Positions 39,864-48,800 of a stretch of DNA of 64,000 nucleotides are shown in pieces. Position numbers and translations under genes: made by a program. The notes below the pieces were generated by a model. The model had not been told where the DNA came from and did not search any database. It saw only the letters and a list, made by a program, of their open reading frames with translations. Location: positions 4,154,001 through 4,218,000 of the forward strand of contig NZ_CP033926.1 of NCBI RefSeq assembly GCF_003815775.1, given 5' to 3'. The stretch comes from Chryseobacterium joostei. Its GTDB lineage: Bacteria; Bacteroidota; Bacteroidia; Flavobacteriales; Weeksellaceae. Within the stretch, counting starts at the first letter, position 1. Each line of letters starts with the position of its first letter.

Positions 39864-39895
39864 AAAAAAAGCGCTGATAATCAGCGCTTTTTTTT
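39864..39895 (-). terminator. terminator of the tRNA-Ser gene
   Basis: Perfect stem GCGCTGA / TCAGCGC with loop TAA, flanked by A9 and T9 runs, directly 3' of the tRNA on the minus strand. It would work in both directions. Confidence 0.85.
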
Positions 39896-39896
39896 G

Positions 39897-39983
39897 CAGA
39901 GAGGAAGGGATTCGAACCCTCGATACAGTTACCCGTATACTACCTTTCCAGGGTAGCTCCTTCAACCACTCGGACACCTCTCT
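39897..39983 (-). tRNA. tRNA-Ser(GGA)
   Basis: 87 bases. The acceptor stem AGAGAGG / CCTCTCT is closed over 7 bp and a G discriminator follows. The T-arm has GGTTCGAAT. The anticodon loop reads CTGGAAA, so the anticodon is GGA and it reads UCC and UCU. The long variable arm (TATACGGGTAACTGTATC) is typical of serine tRNA. CCA is not encoded. Confidence 0.95.
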
Positions 39984-39994
39984 TTTTGAGATTG

Positions 39995-40025
39995 CAAAAA
40001 TAGGATATTTTATTTAAATACCAAA
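39995..40025 (-). promoter_or_regulatory. promoter of tRNA-Ser
   Basis: On the minus strand TTTG (40025-40022), exactly 19 bases, then TATTTTTG (40002-39995) give a perfect Bacteroidota promoter. The -7 box ends 11 bases before the 5' end of the tRNA. Confidence 0.8.
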
Positions 40026-40028
40026 TTT

Positions 40029-41057
40029 TTAGTGCATTTTTTCAGCAGTAATTTCTCCGCAAAGGCTTTTGGTAAAGTTATCCGCGAAACTTCCGGAGTA
40101 ATTAGGGTTATCTATCAGGTGCATAGCTTTGGTAATGGCCGTCTCTGCAGTCATATCTCTACCGCTAATGGCTCCTATTCTTGAAAAAATGTTACTGTTC
40201 TCATATTTTCCGAAAGAGATACCTCCTGAAATACATTGACTTACCACCACGATTTCAGTACCGTTATTTCTGATTTCCTGAAGCGTTTCCTGTGTTTTAG
40301 AACTACTGAAGATCGTTCCTGAACCAAAAACCTGGAGAATAAGAACCTTCATTTTAGGAATTTCTCTAAAGTGGCTTAAATGCATACCCGGAAAAATTCT
40401 CCAGAATAAAATATCCTCGGAAATATGTTCATCCACGTGAAACTCTACGTCAGGATCACAACGGAAGAGATTATCCTTGATAATATTTAAATGAACCCCG
40501 GATTGTCCTAAAATAGGATAGTTGGGACTTGAATAGGCATCAAAATACTCCGCAGAATACTTCAGTGTTCTGTTACCACGTAATAATTTATATTCGAAAT
40601 AAATGGCAACCTCCTGAATAACCGCTTCATCATTCTCATAAAGACTTGCATAGTAAAGGCTGGTCAGAAGATTTTCCTTGGCATCCGTTCTCAGATCACC
40701 AATAGGAAGCTGGGAACCGGTCATGATCACTGGCTTTCTTAAACCTTTTAACATGAAGCTTAGTGCCGAAGCAGTATAAGACATTGTATCTGTTCCGTGA
40801 AGAATCAGGAAACCATCATAGTCATTATAATTTTTTAGAATATAGTTGGCGATTACTCTCCATTCCTCAGGCCCCATATCCGAAGAGTCCAGTGGTTTTG
40901 CAAAGGGATGTACGAAAACTTCACATTCCATAAGCTTCATTTCAGGCATCTTTTCAAAGATATTACCAAAATCAAAGGCACGTAGACTACCGGTTTCATA
41001 ATCTTTTTCCATACCGATGGTTCCTCCGGTATAGATGAGCAGGACTTTTCGCTTCAT
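40029..41057 (-). CDS. ansA: type I L-asparaginase
   Basis: 342 residues without a signal peptide, so the cytoplasmic type I enzyme, which hydrolyses L-asparagine to aspartate and ammonia. Both catalytic threonine motifs are present: YTGGTIGM (residues 9-16) and LHGTDTMSYTASALSF (about 84-99) with the Asp that polarises the second Thr. Further family marks are MTGSQLPI (about 112) and the C-terminal QCISGGISFGKY. Single gene, divergent from trmH. Confidence 0.93.
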   Translation of the reverse strand: MKRKVLLIYTGGTIGMEKDYETGSLRAFDFGNIFEKMPEMKLMECEVFVHPFAKPLDSSDMGPEEWRVIANYILKNYNDYDGFLILHGTDTMSYTASALSFMLKGLRKPVIMTGSQLPIGDLRTDAKENLLTSLYYASLYENDEAVIQEVAIYFEYKLLRGNRTLKYSAEYFDAYSSPNYPILGQSGVHLNIIKDNLFRCDPDVEFHVDEHISEDILFWRIFPGMHLSHFREIPKMKVLILQVFGSGTIFSSSKTQETLQEIRNNGTEIVVVSQCISGGISFGKYENSNIFSRIGAISGRDMTAETAITKAMHLIDNPNYSGSFADNFTKSLCGEITAEKMH

Positions 41058-41103
41058 GTACTATTTTTAATTAAGAATTAGGCCCCAATTAGGCTTCATA
41101 CTC

Positions 41104-41134
41104 CAAAATTACGTTAATTTGCAAAGATTTGAAA
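41104..41134 (-). promoter_or_regulatory. candidate promoter of ansA
   Basis: On the minus strand TTTC at 41134-41131, 19 bases, then TAATTTTG at 41111-41104. One mismatch in the -33 box. The ATG is 47 bases downstream. Confidence 0.4.
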
Positions 41135-41138
41135 ATGA

Positions 41139-41807
41139 ATGAAAGATTTAGCACAAACTTTTGAATATTTAAAACAGTTTTTAACAGAGGAACGATTGGC
41201 AAAGATTGAACATTTCTCCAAGGAAAGTTCTGATTTTGTGCTTCCTGTGATGGATGATGTATACCAGTTCAGAAATGCAGCGGCTATCATAAGATCAGTG
41301 GAAGCCTGTGCTTTCCATAAGGTAGTTGCCATGGAGGAAGAGAATGTTTTCAATCCCAATCTTACGGTTACTAAAGGGGCAGAAACATGGGTTGAAGTTG
41401 AAAAAATGCCTAAGAATATTGCCTCTCTGCAGAATATTAAGGACAGAGGATATAAAATTTTGGCTGTATCCCTCGAAAAAAATGCAGTAATGCTTCCTGA
41501 ATATGAAATTACAGAACCTATAGCCCTTGTTTTCGGAACTGAACAGGCAGGAGTTTCTGAAGAAGTAATTGATTTTGCTGATGAGACACTGGCTATTCCT
41601 ATGTTTGGCTTTACAAGAAGCTATAATGTTTCCGTGGCAGCAGGAATTTGTATGTATGAACTGAAACAGAAACTTCTTAAATCAAATATTGATTATAAGC
41701 TTAATGAACAAAAGCTTTTGGAAATGCAAGTCCGATGGGCAGTAAACTCCATCAGTAGCGGAAAGGAGATTTATGCAAAATATTTAGCCGAACAAAATAT
41801 ACTTTAG
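41139..41807 (+). CDS. trmH: tRNA (guanosine-2'-O-)-methyltransferase, TrmH/SpoU family
   Basis: 222 residues. The three SPOUT motifs are present: FRNAAAIIRSVEACAFHKV (about 44-62), IALVFGTEQAGVSEEV (about 128-143) and IPMFGFTRSYNVSVAAGI (about 151-168). The enzyme methylates the ribose of G18 in tRNAs using S-adenosylmethionine. The C-terminal helix (about 180-222) is the TrmH-type extension. It is the first gene of a run of four: the next starts 4 bases after its stop. Confidence 0.88.
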   Translation: MKDLAQTFEYLKQFLTEERLAKIEHFSKESSDFVLPVMDDVYQFRNAAAIIRSVEACAFHKVVAMEEENVFNPNLTVTKGAETWVEVEKMPKNIASLQNIKDRGYKILAVSLEKNAVMLPEYEITEPIALVFGTEQAGVSEEVIDFADETLAIPMFGFTRSYNVSVAAGICMYELKQKLLKSNIDYKLNEQKLLEMQVRWAVNSISSGKEIYAKYLAEQNIL

Positions 41808-41811
41808 ATTC

Positions 41812-42243
41812 ATGAAAAAATACACCAAATATTTATTCATTTTTTCTTTCATCATGTCTTTAATAAGTCTTGTTATGGGAGAAATTGGAAGAAAGGAAAT
41901 ATATCCCTTTGCCAGCTGGAAGTTGTTTACAGTGCCTTGCGGGGGAGAAGAATTTGGGCAGAGGTATAAGCTTTACGGAGTTAAAAATGGCGATACCTTA
42001 AGAATTTTAAATACCAATACAAAACATTATACGGATAATGATATGGATGGTATTATCAATGCCTATGGAGGAGAGATAGATCAAAATAATGACAGGAACG
42101 GGAATATGAAAAAGCTTCTTATTTTTGCTAAAGATGCCCTGCCGGAGTTTCAAGGGTATCTATTATACAAGGAGAAATATAGGCCTATAGAAGTGGATGA
42201 GAAAAAGATGAATATTACTAAAACATTTATTACCAAACTCTAA
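41812..42243 (+). CDS. membrane-anchored hypothetical protein, 143 aa
   Basis: One N-terminal membrane segment (about residues 7-24, YLFIFSFIMSLISLVMG) and a soluble domain of about 110 residues outside it, with no Cys pair beyond one Cys in VPCGGEEFG. Not recognised. Its TAA overlaps the ATG of the next gene by one base, so the two are translationally coupled; a subunit of that polytopic protein is likely. Confidence 0.6.
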   Translation: MKKYTKYLFIFSFIMSLISLVMGEIGRKEIYPFASWKLFTVPCGGEEFGQRYKLYGVKNGDTLRILNTNTKHYTDNDMDGIINAYGGEIDQNNDRNGNMKKLLIFAKDALPEFQGYLLYKEKYRPIEVDEKKMNITKTFITKL

Positions 42244-43082
42244 TGAAATACGCTCAGCTTACTGTATTCAATTATAAAATTGCTTACTATGCCATAAGAA
42301 TATTTGGTTTGTATTGGTTGGTAGCTCAATATGGGAGGTTTGCTGAACTTACGGGAAGACCAAAGGAACTGTATGAACCTGCTTTGTGGATTCAGAAAAT
42401 GATGTTTCCGGAGTATCCGGGTGCGCCGCTTTTCATAGGGCTTTTAGTAGCTTGTGGAATATGCATCGCGGCTTCGCTTATCAAACAATCTTATATACTT
42501 AATGTGCTGATATTTTTACTGATTACAGTCATTAATCTTCCTATATCTGCAAACTTTGGAATCCGCCATACCAATCATCTCATTATACTTGGCTTTTTCC
42601 TGAGTATCTTTCTGCTTCCGAAGAATCTTGATGAAAAAGATTATAAACAGGTACAGTATTTTTATCTTGGATTGTTAATTACATACAGTCTGGCTGGGAT
42701 GAGTAAGTTTTTAGGAACTGCAAAAAATATTCTTAAACACACCGATAAACTGCTGTGGATAGACAAAGATGCCGCAAAGTTAAATACCTATGAAAACTAT
42801 CTGATGGCAGACAGAGTAGTACCGGAATGGATAAAGCAGGTCTATACTTATGATAATTTCTGGGTGGTACTGACTGTAATGGGAATTGGGCTTCAGTTTC
42901 TTTGTTTTGCAGGAGCCTTTAATAGAAAATTGCTTACCTTTTTTATGCTGTTCATCATTATATTCCATTTATACACCTACGAATTTGTTCTTGCGGGTGC
43001 CCTGAATCTTATCCCTTTTGTGATTGCTGCATTTTTCCCTTATCATATTTTTAAACGTAACAATCAGTCATTGGGAGTATGA
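42243..43082 (+). CDS. polytopic membrane protein, 279 aa (HTTM-like?)
   Basis: About seven membrane helices. The segment NFGIRHTNHLIILGFFLSIF (about 101-120) with its His residues recalls membrane domains of the HTTM / vitamin-K-dependent carboxylase type. This likeness is weak and unchecked. Coupled to the small gene before it (1-base overlap) and to the lipoprotein gene after it (ATGA overlap at 43079), which argues for a three-part envelope unit. Confidence 0.6.
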   Translation: MKYAQLTVFNYKIAYYAIRIFGLYWLVAQYGRFAELTGRPKELYEPALWIQKMMFPEYPGAPLFIGLLVACGICIAASLIKQSYILNVLIFLLITVINLPISANFGIRHTNHLIILGFFLSIFLLPKNLDEKDYKQVQYFYLGLLITYSLAGMSKFLGTAKNILKHTDKLLWIDKDAAKLNTYENYLMADRVVPEWIKQVYTYDNFWVVLTVMGIGLQFLCFAGAFNRKLLTFFMLFIIIFHLYTYEFVLAGALNLIPFVIAAFFPYHIFKRNNQSLGV

Positions 43083-43720
43083 AAAAAATAGTGTTCTTCA
43101 TTGGAATGATCTTAATGAGCTGTGGTAAAAAAGCAACAGCCGAAAAAGAAAATATGGCTAATGAAAACATTATTAGTAAACCCTTACAAGTGGAAGAGGA
43201 TGTAGATACAGCAACCATCCCGTTTTCAAAAACCCTAAGAGGAAATGGGTACGTTTATACACTTGAAGGAATAAAAAGATCCAATGAAACCATTGATTTT
43301 AAATCCATCGGAATATTTGATAAGGAAGTTCTCCATCAAAAAATTATTGTTGATACCATTTCGGTTTTAAATGAGGGAGAAGCCTTTTTTAGCGTTAATC
43401 AGGATATTAATTTTGACGGATTAAACGATATAGAACTTGTTAATCAGGCAGGAAACTATACTTCATCATCCAGCTTTTGGCTTTATAACAAAAATATAAG
43501 AAAGTATGAATACTATAAGCCATTGGATACCATCATTAATCCTAAAATAGATCCGGTGAAAAAGAATATCGTTTCTGATTATCACATTGGGCCTACAGAT
43601 ACCTACTTCAAGGTTTATGCCTGGGAAAAAGGAAAATTGGTTCTTCAAAGCGTCCAAATTAATGATGACCAGGGGGAAACCTATCAGTATAGAAAAAATG
43701 GTAAATGGATTACAGAATAA
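43079..43720 (+). CDS. lipoprotein, 213 aa
   Basis: The start MKKIVFFIGMILMSCGKK has a lipobox with Cys15, so this is a lipoprotein. The rest is a beta-rich domain with FSVNQDINFDGLNDIEL (about residues 101-117), an Asp-rich loop of the calcium-binding or propeller type found in XAC2610-like proteins, and a C-terminal QYRKNGKWI. Last gene of the trmH run. Partner of the membrane protein before it by position. Confidence 0.65.
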   Translation: MKKIVFFIGMILMSCGKKATAEKENMANENIISKPLQVEEDVDTATIPFSKTLRGNGYVYTLEGIKRSNETIDFKSIGIFDKEVLHQKIIVDTISVLNEGEAFFSVNQDINFDGLNDIELVNQAGNYTSSSSFWLYNKNIRKYEYYKPLDTIINPKIDPVKKNIVSDYHIGPTDTYFKVYAWEKGKLVLQSVQINDDQGETYQYRKNGKWITE

Positions 43721-43752
43721 TCATATATTATCCACCTTTTTCAAAATAAGTT

Positions 43753-44448
43753 TTATATCATATTATAATAATTCCAGGCTGCGACAAATACACCGGCAGT
43801 TTCAGTTCTCAGTCTCTGATTACCTAATGACACAGCCTTGATTTTATTCTCAGCCAGAAATGAAATTTCCTTTTCAGAAAAATCACCTTCAGGGCCAATT
43901 AAGAAAGTAACCTGTTCCAGTGACGGAATATTTTTAAGATCTATTCTTTCCAGGTTTTCATGACAGTGTGCTACAAAAGTATTTTCAGGATCAATATTTT
44001 TCAGGAAATCAGGTAGTTTTATAGCATCATTAATAACCGGAAAATGGAACCTTAAACTCTGCTTTGATGCAGCAATAGCCTGCTTTCTGATTTTGTCTAT
44101 ATTGATGTTCTTACGCTCTGTTTTTTCCGTCACAATAATACTGATCTCAGAAATCCCCATCTCTACAGCCTTTTCTACAAAAAATTCTATACGGTCAATG
44201 TTCTTCGTTGGAGCAATAGCAATATGAAGTCTGGGATTAAAGTCTGGGAGGTCTTCCTTAATTTCAGCTACTTCAATGCTCGCTTTCTTTCCCTCTATAA
44301 TAAGTTTTCCGGAAGCAAGTTTCCCTTTCCCATCAGTCACATGAATTTCTTCTCCATCTTTCATGCGAAGAACCTTTACCATATGTTGTTGCTCATCATC
44401 GTTGATAATAACTTGTTGATGAGCTATTTCTCCATAAAATAATTTCAT
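43753..44448 (-). CDS. rsmE: 16S rRNA (uracil-1498-N3)-methyltransferase
   Basis: 231 residues, the usual length. An N-terminal PUA-like domain (about 1-70, with VLRMKDGEEIHVTDG) precedes the SPOUT methyltransferase domain, and the C-terminal knot motifs are complete: TFLIGPEGDFSEKEISFL and VSLGNQRLRTETAGVFVA. The enzyme methylates N3 of U1498 in 16S rRNA. It is the last gene of the tsaD operon and its ATG overlaps the stop of the gene before it by 4 bases. Confidence 0.93.
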   Translation of the reverse strand: MKLFYGEIAHQQVIINDDEQQHMVKVLRMKDGEEIHVTDGKGKLASGKLIIEGKKASIEVAEIKEDLPDFNPRLHIAIAPTKNIDRIEFFVEKAVEMGISEISIIVTEKTERKNINIDKIRKQAIAASKQSLRFHFPVINDAIKLPDFLKNIDPENTFVAHCHENLERIDLKNIPSLEQVTFLIGPEGDFSEKEISFLAENKIKAVSLGNQRLRTETAGVFVAAWNYYNMI

Positions 44449-44840
44449 ATATCCTGAGTTAAAAATGCAACTCCTGTTTTGATGGTTGTGTATACATCGT
44501 TATCACAGTCCCGATAAGAGCACATGAATATTTCTTCTATCCAACTGTTATTAACGAAAATCAGATTTAAGTATTCCTGCTTTCTCAGGTTGTTTTTGAT
44601 CGATAAATAATCTCCCTCTTTTGGAGTGTAGGGAAAACTAAAAGGATGCTCAGAATTTATTGATTTTAAAATTTCTTCTTTTACATCCTGAATATATCCT
44701 TTTTCAGAACTGGATGGGAAATAATCTAAAGAATCCTCTGAGTGCTCATTTTTTCCTGTAATTGTTTCTAATATCCAGTAATATTTTGAGTTCTTTTTAG
44801 AGTGTGTTCCCAGTAATTTTTCTTCTAAGAGTATTTTCAT
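44445..44840 (-). CDS. hypothetical protein between tsaD and rsmE, 131 aa
   Basis: A soluble, acidic protein of 131 residues with no signal peptide. It overlaps both neighbours by 4 bases (ATGA type), which fixes its start and makes it a real gene. No family recognised. The acidic Tyr-rich make-up suits a small accessory or immunity-like domain, but nothing in it shows a role. Its position gives no more than co-expression with two RNA modification enzymes. Confidence 0.7.
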   Translation of the reverse strand: MKILLEEKLLGTHSKKNSKYYWILETITGKNEHSEDSLDYFPSSSEKGYIQDVKEEILKSINSEHPFSFPYTPKEGDYLSIKNNLRKQEYLNLIFVNNSWIEEIFMCSYRDCDNDVYTTIKTGVAFLTQDI

Positions 44841-45853
44841 AAATCATATTTTGCAGTTGCTGAAGTTCTCAAATCTGTAAATTCTCCTCTTTCAAACTTC
44901 AGTTGTGCAACCATGGCAATCATGGCAGCATTGTCAGTAGTATATTCAAATTTTGGAATGTAAATACTCCAATCAAGTCTTTCCTTGTTATCTTCCATGG
45001 CTTTTCTAAGAGCAGAGTTGGCAGATACTCCACCGGCAATGGCAACTTCCCTGATGTTGAGTTCCCTGGCAGCCTTTTCCAGCTTGTTCATTAAGATCTC
45101 AATGATGCATTTTTGTACCGAAGCACAAAGATCGTTGAGGTTTTCCTTAATGAAATCAGGATTTTTTCTAACTTCTTTTTGAATGAAATATAAAACAGAA
45201 GTTTTAATACCACTGAAAGAATAGTCGAAGTTTTCCAACTTCGGTTTGTTGAATTTAAAAGCATCAGGATTTCCTTCCTTTGCAAGCCTGTCAATAATAG
45301 GTCCTGCAGGGTAATCCAGATCAAAGATCTTTCCGATCTTGTCGAAAGCTTCTCCTGCGGCATCATCAATTGTTTTTCCGATGATTTCCATATCAAAATA
45401 GTCCTTTACCAATACAATCATGGTATGTCCACCACTTACGGTAAGACAAAGAAAAGGAAAAGTAGGCGGCATAGGATTTGCATCTTCGATGAAATGGGCC
45501 AAAATATGGGCTTGAAGGTGATTAACTTCAATTAACGGAACGTTGAGGCTCATAGCCAATGACTTAGCAAATGATGTTCCTACAAGAAGAGATCCCAAAA
45601 GTCCGGGACCGCGTGTAAATCCTATAGCAGAGATTGCATTTTGTTGTATATTTGCTTTGGTAAAAGATTTTTCAACAACGGGGATTATATTTTGTTGATG
45701 GGCTCGCGAAGCCAATTCAGGCACTACACCTCCATATTCTTTATGGATGGCCTGATTCGCAGCAATGTTTGAAAGAATAGAATTCCCCTTGATGATAGCT
45801 GCTGAGGTGTCGTCGCAAGACGATTCAATACCTAAAATTATAGAGTCGCTCAT
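44837..45853 (-). CDS. tsaD: tRNA N6-threonylcarbamoyltransferase TsaD
   Basis: 338 residues. The metal-binding pair is visible as NHLQAH (His112, His116), after the ESSCDDTSAA phosphate loop at residues 10-19. ASKD-type nucleotide-binding marks follow: LTVSGGHTM (about 141-149) and VAIAGGVSANSALR (about 272-285). It makes the t6A37 modification on ANN-decoding tRNAs together with TsaB and TsaE, which are not in the window. First gene of the tsaD - 131 aa - rsmE operon. Its start codon is only 4 bases from that of tamB on the other strand. Confidence 0.95.
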   Translation of the reverse strand: MSDSIILGIESSCDDTSAAIIKGNSILSNIAANQAIHKEYGGVVPELASRAHQQNIIPVVEKSFTKANIQQNAISAIGFTRGPGLLGSLLVGTSFAKSLAMSLNVPLIEVNHLQAHILAHFIEDANPMPPTFPFLCLTVSGGHTMIVLVKDYFDMEIIGKTIDDAAGEAFDKIGKIFDLDYPAGPIIDRLAKEGNPDAFKFNKPKLENFDYSFSGIKTSVLYFIQKEVRKNPDFIKENLNDLCASVQKCIIEILMNKLEKAARELNIREVAIAGGVSANSALRKAMEDNKERLDWSIYIPKFEYTTDNAAMIAMVAQLKFERGEFTDLRTSATAKYDL

Positions 45854-45857
45854 AATA

Positions 45858-48800
45858 ATGGCAAAGTTAGAGAATAATAACGAGAATGAGAATAAAAAAT
45901 CCGTAACTGAAAACCTAGGTGATCAGGTACAGAAGACTGTGGAAAATGTAGAGGGCAAGGTTCGGGAAACCGTTAAAGAAGCATCTGAGCTAGCTTCAGA
46001 TGCAATTAATCATCCCATAGAAACAGCAGAAGAGTTTGGGAAACAGGCTATAAAAGATGTGACCAGCTACAGCTGGTGGGCAAAGCTTTTGCTGATTCTT
46101 TTTTGGTTGGGTATTGTTCTGGTAGGAGGAGTACTGGTTGCAGTTAACCTTCCGGTGACCAAGCAATGGGCGGCAGATCAGGCATTAAAACTTGTAAACA
46201 ATGACTTTAAGTCCGGATTTTCTACGGAAAGTGTAGATGTGAATTATTTCGGAAATGTAACGATAAAAGGGTTAAAAGTAAAAGATTATAAAGGATTAGA
46301 TTTTATCCAAGCGCGTGAATTTCGTGCGGATTCAGACTGGATATCTCTGGCTGTGAATGCTATTTCAGGAAAAAGTAATTCTTTAAGCTTTAATTCCCTG
46401 ACACTTGTTAATGCAGACATAAAAGTCATTACGTATAAAGGAGACAGTATCTCCAATTTTGTCAGATTTACAGAACTCTTTGATGATGGGAAAAAAAGAG
46501 ATCCCAAAAAACCTCCCTTTCAATTAAACTCAAGAGTACAGATTCTTGATTCCAAGGTTTCTATTATTAATGAAAACTCTTCGGGAGATCATGGAAAATG
46601 GCTTACTGCAACAAATTTTAACTTAAAGGCACCCAACGTTAAGGTGAATGGACCCAATGTTTCGGCGCTTATTAATAATATGTCCTTTGTGACTTCCAGA
46701 TGGGGGAAATCCCATATCGTTGATACCTTTTCAACAGAATTATCCTTAACCAAGCAATTTTTATCCCTAAAAGACCTTACTTTAAATACAGATCATACAT
46801 TACTTCAGGGAGATATTAAATTCAATCTTCATGATGGTTCATGGGCAGACTTCGCAGATAAGGTTCGTTGGGATATGAATATACAACAGGGAAGTCAGGT
46901 AAGCGGGTATGATATCAGCTATTTTGTGACGAACTGGGATAATTTCAAGCCATTTAACCTTGCTGGAAAAATGACGGGGCCGTTAAATAAATTTCATCTG
47001 GAAGACTTCCTGATCAGAAATCCTGATGTGAATATCGCTACAAAAACGATGAAGGTAGACAATCTTCTGAACGGGCATTTTTCCATCGAAACAAAAGATC
47101 TTTCTACAGACTTTACCTACAAGGACTTAAAAGCAATGATGCCTACTTTTATCTCCAGCAAGATGAAGAATTTTGCTGATGATTTCGGAAAGTTAAAATA
47201 TAACGGAACAGCAAAGGTAAATCCGGACCAAATCTATGTGGATAACGGAAATCTGATGACAGGGATTGGGCAGGCAAAAATTTCCAAACTTTCTTTAACA
47301 GGGTATAGCACTGCAATGCCAAAATATTCAGGATATCTTGATGTAAAAGATTTAAATACCTCTGTAATCACAAAAAATAAAACAGTAGGTTTAATCTCCG
47401 GAAAATTTGATCTGAATGGGCAGAGCTTTGATGTGAATACAATGCGTCTTACCACCAAATCCCAGATTGCCAGCATTGAGATTATGGATAAGGTTATCAA
47501 TAATCTATATCTTGATGGATTATTGGATCATAAAAAATATAACGGGCTTATTACGGTTAATGATGAACAGGCAAAAGCTACCATCAAGGGACTGATAGAT
47601 TTCAGTACTTCTAAGGTGGCAATGGATGTAAATGCGGATGTTACCCATCTGAACATGAATTATTTTACCAATAAACCAGGAAGCCAGATTGTAAGCGGTC
47701 AGGTGGAAGGTAAAATGTCTATGTCATCCATTAATGACCTTACATTAGATGTTAATGCCAATAATCTGCACTTTGCAACAGCCACCCAGAAATATGATAT
47801 CCCTAACGCTAAAGTAAAGACCTTCATTGAAGCCGGAGGACGTGTGATAGATGTAGATGCACCTGGTGCTGCTACAGGTAAAATCTCCGGTAAGTATAGC
47901 CTTGCTGATCTGGCAGGAATGGTAGAGAATGGAGTAGGAAGAATACTGGTGGGCCCACCACCAAGAAAACTATACAGAGGACAGAATTTCGCCATGAAGT
48001 TTGATGTACAACAAGGATTGGTTAATTATTTCTTGCCCGAATTGAAGCTGCCTCATGGAGCATTGGTAGAAGGAGAGTATGATGGGAACTCCAATAACCT
48101 GATCCTGAATCTTGATGCATCAGCTTTAAAATATATCATGACAAAAGAGGAAGAGATTACAGATGCAGATAAAGCCTTGGCATCCTCTAATCCTGACTAT
48201 AAAATTAATGATCGGAAGAATATTAATAAAGATAGTGCCTCGGTAGATAGCGTTAAGATAAGAATAAATACAGCTAATCTCGATCAGCAGTTGTATGCCA
48301 GAATTAACAGATTGGAATATAATAAGAATATTATTAAGGATTTTGAGCTTAAAGGGAATAATGAAAATGGAAATACGCTTCATCTGGCAACTGTATTTAA
48401 ACACGGAAGCCCAGATGATGAACTGAATGAAAACCTTAAAGAATATGCCATTAATGTGGACCAGTCTACAGATGCTGCAGGTGATTATGTATTTAGATTT
48501 GAACCTACTGAAGTCAAATTCAATGAAGTTACGTGGGCGATAGATACTAGTCCGGAGCTTAATCATTCTATTACCTATAGAAAGAAAACCGCAGATTTTG
48601 ACATTCGCAATCTGAGGGTTTATTCTGATAAAAGTGCCTTATTTATTAAGGAAGCACAATTTAAATCGGCCAAGGATTTTTATTTAGATGCTGATATCAG
48701 TGATTTTGCCATAGAAAAGCTGCTGGAAATGCAGTCCGGAGGAAATGGCATGAATATACAAGGGCTTGCTAACGGAAGTGTGAAGATCAAAATGGATAAA

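Noticed and set aside
22488..39983. Genomic island inserted at the 3' end of tRNA-Ser
   Set aside because: The tRNA 3' end faces the mosaic locus, but I found no integrase and no second copy of the tRNA 3' end near 22000-23000.
39772..40017. Plus-strand open frame of 81 codons
   Set aside because: It runs straight through the tRNA-Ser gene, its terminator and its promoter.
45765..45857. Extended N-terminus of the TamB-like protein
   Set aside because: The 31 extra codons are the reverse strand of the tsaD start; the ATG at 45858 gives the expected N-terminus.
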